Assembly (NCBI GenBank): GCA_037178855.1
Contig: JASJZC010000006.1
Location: 3,224,001 to 3,288,000 of the forward strand
Direction: 5' to 3'
DNA length: 64,000 nt
Source: Oscheius sp. JU75
Taxonomy: Eukaryota > Nematoda > Chromadorea > Rhabditida > Rhabditidae
The notes beneath the pieces were generated by a model. That model made no database searches. It was not told where the DNA came from and saw nothing but the letters and a program-made list of their open reading frames with translations. Numbering within the stretch: position 1 is the first letter of the stretch; each line of letters opens with the position of its first letter. Position numbers and translations under genes: made by a program. Below, one piece after another: positions 59,651-64,000 of the stretch.

Positions 59651-60532
59651 ACTCCCTACAAAATCTTAAAACAGTCAAAAAGGTGAACTCATCCCCAATT
59701 CACCCATCTTTAGGATTTCTTCTCACTCATTGACCCTGGAAAACTACCGGGTCGGATCTCGTTTGTCTATTCTTTGGATCTAAAATCAATCCCTTTTGTA
59801 CTCAAAAAGCCTTCTCAGCTTAAACATAACAAATTTTTTCGAATTTGAGGAGCTCTGAAGGTCCCTAGATCAATCACCTTTTCAGCCAGCTGCCGCATCT
59901 TTCGAGACTTTCGGTCGTGCCTTTTGACGAGAGCGCCATACTCTTTTCGAGAAGTCTTTTGGATGTTCTTTCGAGACATTTTTCATCAGTTTTGGATCCA
60001 AAATAAACAGTTTTTGCTCTATTTTGTTGTTATTCAGATATTGAGAGGAACAGAATGTGCTTCCAGGAGAGGCTGTTGATGGACAATCCAGAGCTATTTC
60101 AGGGCTTCGAGGAGGAGGTGCAGGTCGATCAACTTCTTGTTATGCAGCAATTGTTTTCGTCTAGGTTTTTTTCGAGGAGCAAATGCTGTATCTGAATGGG
60201 GCTATTTAGTTCGGGACAGATACGTGGACCAACGTGAAGAGCAGAATGAGTAGTGAAAAAGAGCCAGCAGAAAATTTCCTTCAAAAAGTGCCACTTTGAC
60301 CTGTTTTTCTGTTTCATGGAACTCATCTACTGTTCGGCCTGTTCGAATCTCATGCTGTCAGCCAACTTGACTCGGATAAAACGCTTGTAAAGCTGTTTCT
60401 CACAACCGCTTTCTCACATTGAAGAAGTTTAAGTAACTGTACCACACTTTTGGAGATTTTTTTTATAATTTTAGTCATCATCAATGTGTCTAACGTGGTC
60501 GAAAACTTTAGAAAAGATTCTCTAGTATTTTC
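59651..60532. other. non-coding, no feature recognised
   Basis: Short ORFs only. Confidence 0.4.
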
Positions 60533-60600
60533 GTTCCGGCGGGTTCGAACCAAGAACTGTCGAGATGCTTCGAGAAAAGTGTCCATGCATGTTTGGCCAA
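60533..60600 (-). pseudogene. tRNA-like remnant
   Basis: Minus strand: B box GGTTCGAACCC within TTCTTGGTTCGAACCCGCCG, followed by GAACGAAA, as in the 35.66 kb remnant. The A-box side (TTGGCCAAACATGCATGG) is degenerate, so it is not a functional tRNA. Confidence 0.35.
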
Positions 60601-60834
60601 GCAGGGTAGACAGGACGGTCATGAGTCTAGCGTGCACACCCCATTCTGACCATTTTCCGATTCAAAACTGTAGCAACTCTTCAAATGACAGCTCTGACCC
60701 CCCAGCTCGTGCTTTTACAATTACCTGTCATCGCTATCGATTACGTTTCGATGAAGCCTATTGCACTCGCGACTGTTTTCTGAACACACCCGAACCACAC
60801 GTGTCGTTATCTTCCCGCCTTCCGTTCTCCTTCC

Positions 60835-60843
60835 TATAAAAGG
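60835..60843 (+). promoter_or_regulatory. TATA box of the UGT gene
   Basis: TATAAAAGG, 29 bp before the UGT ATG. A start site about 30 bp downstream of the box would leave almost no 5' UTR, unless the ATG is reached by splicing at GGTCCAG just before it. Confidence 0.5.
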
Positions 60844-60871
60844 CGGCTGGGACTCTTACGAAACGGTCCAG

Positions 60872-62588
60872 ATGCTTCTCCTAGTTTTGTTTCTACCGGC
60901 AGTGGCCGGCTACAATGTTCTCATGTACAGCATAAAATTCGGCTACAGTCATATGAATTATATTGGGAGTATAGCTGATACTTTGCAGGAAGCTGGATAC
61001 AATGTGGTGAGTTTCGAACTGTCTTCTTATTTTCAAGTTTATGTCCAGACCGTGATCATGCCCCAAGTAGACGAGACGATCACGAATACTGGAGTCTATT
61101 TGGCTAGACTCATCGAGGTGCCGGTGGATGAAGGGACCAAGGAAGCACTGAGGGCGAGGAAAGCATTTGAAAAGGGAGAAAATGCTTGGACTACGGATAC
61201 GAGTGATCCCAGAGTCGCTGCTACTGTAAGTTTCGGCTCACCTGCCTGCCATAGTCTTGGCCTTCTGAGTGTCGTGTGTTCCAGCAACTTTTCTCATGCT
61301 TTATTGTTTCTGTTTGCTCTCAGCTAACTCGAATCTCGGTCTGATAGATTTGAATCAGTGGTCTGCCTCGTGTCCTCGAGTGCGAGAACATCGGAGCTCA
61401 ACTGTCTGTCATGTCTGCAGATTCCAAAGCATCCAAACTTATCAAGTGTCTGGCTTTTGAACTGCATGTTCCGCTTGCATTTTTGTTCTAGGCTCAATCA
61501 TGTTCGAGTGTTACCTCTTCAGTTTTTTTCTGTGCTATCATTCGATCAGATGGATTCACAGAGCAGCTTCTTTTCAAGAATTTTTTAAAGGAACTCAGTA
61601 GTCCCCAGTTACCTGCTGTTGTTTGCAGTGGTTCAGTCCCGTTGTGTTCGGCTATCAGAGTTGATCAACTTTTGTGCAAAAAAGGAACAAAGGCTCTCAA
61701 GAAACCTGTTTGACATAGACTTCGTTACCTGAAGTTTACTTGTGATGGCTGCAAAGCTTGTCCTTTCTCGACGCATGTAGGATGCACAACCCAATGTAAA
61801 CTATGACAATCCGTAGTTTTCAGAAGGCTCCCAGTGTGGCTGGAATCTACGCAGCCGCTGCTCAAAGTTTGTCTTTGATTCTTCTTCTTCCAATGCCCCG
61901 TTTACAGATATTTTGAGTCAGTCCTCTCTTATGGCTTCTCTTCGCGAGATCCATTGGGATCTAGGGATCTTCGAGTTGTTGGATTACGCCGGCTACCGTA
62001 AGACACTCTCAAATATAAGTATTACCAAAAATTAGCTGTCCTCTACGAAGCTGGAGTCAAAAACATCATCGGCGACCTGTCAGTCGTGTCAGCTGACCGT
62101 GTCTACCATAATATGGGTGTCCCGCAGGCCTGGAGTTTTGTGCCAGCTCTCCAGAGCCCTTACCCGGACGACGGGAGCTTTATGAGTCGGCTCGGAAACC
62201 TCTTCTACACGTACTATTCCTTTGAATACGAGCGAGTCCTCGAGATGTCCGGGCAGCAATGGATGGACAAGCATCATCCGGAAGCAAAGAAGATCTGGCA
62301 AGTTGTGGCCGACATGCCGGTGATTTTCACCAACTCGGAACCCCTGATTGACTTTCCCCGTCCCACTTTTCATAAGATTGTAGACATTGGCGGGATTGTG
62401 CTCAAGACGCCGAAGAATCTTAGCGATGTTTGGCTTTTGGTAGTGACAGAGATACAGATAGGGGTTTAGGAATGGACAGAGGTGCTGAACCGAAGGAAAA
62501 CCAACGTTTTGATATCTTTCGGAACCCTGATGAAGAGCTCTATGATGCCGGATGAGAACAAGCAGAGCATTGAACAACTCGTCAAGAG
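60872..62588 (+). CDS. ugt: UDP-glucuronosyltransferase, N-terminal part only
   Basis: UGTs glycosylate lipophilic substrates in the ER lumen. Six exons join in phase: 60872-61006, 61049-61225, 61824-61866, 61908-61997, 62036-62427, 62470-62588 (about 318 residues). A signal peptide (MLLLVLFLPAVAG) precedes YNVLMYSIKFGYSHMNYIGS, with IADTLQEAGYNV next, the nematode UGT N terminus. Further motifs: IHWDLGIFELLDYAGY, GVPQAWSFVPAL, NSEPLIDFPRP, IVDIGGIVLK, then WTEVLNRRKTNVLISFGTLM, which opens the C-terminal domain. The UDP-sugar-binding signature (FITHGG-type) and membrane anchor are not seen in the remaining 1.4 kb. Either a long intron runs past the window or the gene is truncated. Introns are 38-42 nt except the 598-nt one after exon 2, where a short exon could be missing. 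Confidence 0.85.
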
Positions 62589-64000
62589 GTGGGTTAGCCT
62601 CTGACACGCTTGAAAAAGAGCGTAGTCGGCCGTACTGTCTCACAATATAATACGGTTTTTTTACTCCGGAATTGCTCCCTCTTCACTTCTATCTAGGTCA
62701 CATTTCCCTTTCTTTCAAGTACTACCCACATCAATTCTTTTGCACTGACTCTCTCACCTTCTTTCTCACGTGACATCTATCCAAACAAACTAACTTTTGA
62801 AAACTCCTATTTTTTGTTTCGAGACTAGGATCTGGGGTAGTCCCGAGCAACCCAGATTTGAACGCTCAGTATGAGGGTAAAATCGGACTTTTGAAAATCG
62901 AGTATTAGAGACAAAAGGTGAAGCCTTGAAATATGAGAATCGTGTCAGTAGTCTACCGTGCTCTTCCCATGTATTTCTAGCAACCACAGCCTCCTGATGC
63001 TCTGACTCGAACAATGGCGGTTGGAGATGATAGCAAAGAACGATAAACATGCTAGCCAGAGCCAGATAGAAGACAACCTTACTGAACCATGACCATCACT
63101 GTTTCACGATTTTGACTCAAGTACTGGGATGCGCGAAACCTCAAGATTTGGAAGATTAGTGGAATACGGTCCTACTGTCAATGGAAGAGCGGTCATGCCC
63201 GATTTTTTCGAATACTAAGCTACAGAGACTGATCTGCGTCGGTAATATGAAAACGGACGAGAGAAAAATATCCTGTGTCTTCTGGTCACGCTCAAACTTT
63301 TCAGGATTTTGACCTGTCGAGACATGTCAAGTTAACAGAATGAGTCACAGGTTTCGACCTGTCATGACAGGTCGAGATTCAGAAAAACGAGTGACAAATC
63401 CATGTAGACCCTCCATTTTTCAAAAAACGTCTCGGACGTTTTTCGACAGTCTCGACAGCCCATTTGCAGCGGATACGGACATGGGCAGTAGCATAGTTCT
63501 CGAGCGGTGTTTTTAGTCTTAATCAGCTTTCCGAGCCAGGCGTGGATTCTCCGAACAGATCTCCGTATTCTGGGAAATCATCGAAGCATTAGCAGGATTT
63601 CCAGTTCGTCTACAGCTGATTATTATTTGACTAGTGCTCGGGCCCTGAAAACGACGAAATTGCAAGAATGGACAACATGCGCTATTTAAAAGTCTAGTTG
63701 TTCTGCTTCAAGGAACAAACAAATTTGCAAGTGATCGCTGGAGTTGAAAAATAGTCAGCACTAACACGATGCTCTTTCGCCGCAGGAATATTTCCAGCGT
63801 GCTCTCTTCGTCTTGGGCTTTTATCAATCCCGGTTACGTAACTCTGCAGAAAGATTGAAAATAGTTACTCCAGAGCGTTCCTCAGACTCGATGCCTTTGT
63901 ACATTTGGCTCTCCAGTCCGGCAGTACTGTGCAGCCATTCGGGTAGTCAGTTGTCCAGTGGAAATAGCGCGAGAATCACCATTATTTCAGGCCATCTCCC
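62589..64000. other. downstream of UGT, no supported exon
   Basis: No UGT C-terminal motif in any frame. Contains the palindrome at 63354 and CTGTCGAGACATGTCAAG/GACAGTCTCGACAG words nearby. Confidence 0.4.
63354..63375. repeat. perfect 22-bp palindrome
   Basis: TCGACCTGTCA joined to TGACAGGTCGA is identical to its reverse complement. Related GACCTGTCGAGACATGTC lies at 63311-63328. Confidence 0.6.

Noticed and set aside
63507-63950. Possible UGT C-terminal exons
   Set aside because: No HGG signature or related motif in any frame.

Overview
This is eukaryotic DNA, almost certainly from a nematode. Genes are cut by many very short GT-AG introns (mostly 34-60 nt), several start codons sit just behind a TTTTCAG-type acceptor as expected for trans-splicing, and the families are typical of nematodes: an As-p18-like fatty-acid-binding protein pair, a bestrophin, a UDP-glucuronosyltransferase, a cytosolic carboxylesterase and a secreted/cytosolic LBP split. 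The species cannot be named from the sequence.

Layout. 1-4 kb: a minus-strand multi-pass membrane protein gene, followed by a mosaic of two segments copied from 14 kb and 20.6 kb. 5.8-8.7 kb: two tandem minus-strand kinase-like genes whose DFG aspartate is replaced by Asn. 9.5-11.4 kb: a plus-strand Helitron helicase remnant. 11.5-15.2 kb: a broken minus-strand fatty acid amide hydrolase (FAAH). 17.0-17.4 kb: a small 68-aa gene. 17.9-20.6 kb: a second, minus-strand Helitron that lost its Rep core. 21.6-24.7 kb: a complete 10-exon carboxylesterase. 24.7-27.7 kb: two FABP paralogues, one secreted and one not. 28.8-29.6 kb: a casein-kinase-1-like pseudogene. 29.7-38.5 kb: gene-poor, with a tRNA-Leu, tRNA-like remnants and interspersed hairpin repeats. 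38.5-41.9 kb: a complete 8-exon rhodopsin-type GPCR with a tRNA-Ile inside intron 4. 42.0-42.8 kb: RPL10. 43.4-46.0 kb: a bestrophin gene plus an inverted partial copy. 46.5-48.3 kb: a RanBP1-type domain with an in-frame stop and a truncated non-LTR reverse transcriptase. 49.7-60 kb: about 10 kb with almost no coding signal, containing a G-poor block and divergent tandem repeats built around 23-33 nt GT...AG units. 60.8-62.6 kb: the N-terminal two thirds of a UDP-glucuronosyltransferase.

The carboxylesterase, GPCR, RPL10, both FABPs and the visible UGT exons can be spliced by hand into uninterrupted frames with consistent phases. FAAH, both Helitrons and both kinase-like genes are broken, repeatedly at homopolymer runs; this is either true decay or residual long-read indel error. 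The most unusual signal is the abundance of exceptionally short intron-like units, including a 19-nt candidate in a kinase gene and arrays of them in the non-coding 56.7-59.6 kb block. No operon-like pathway links the genes.
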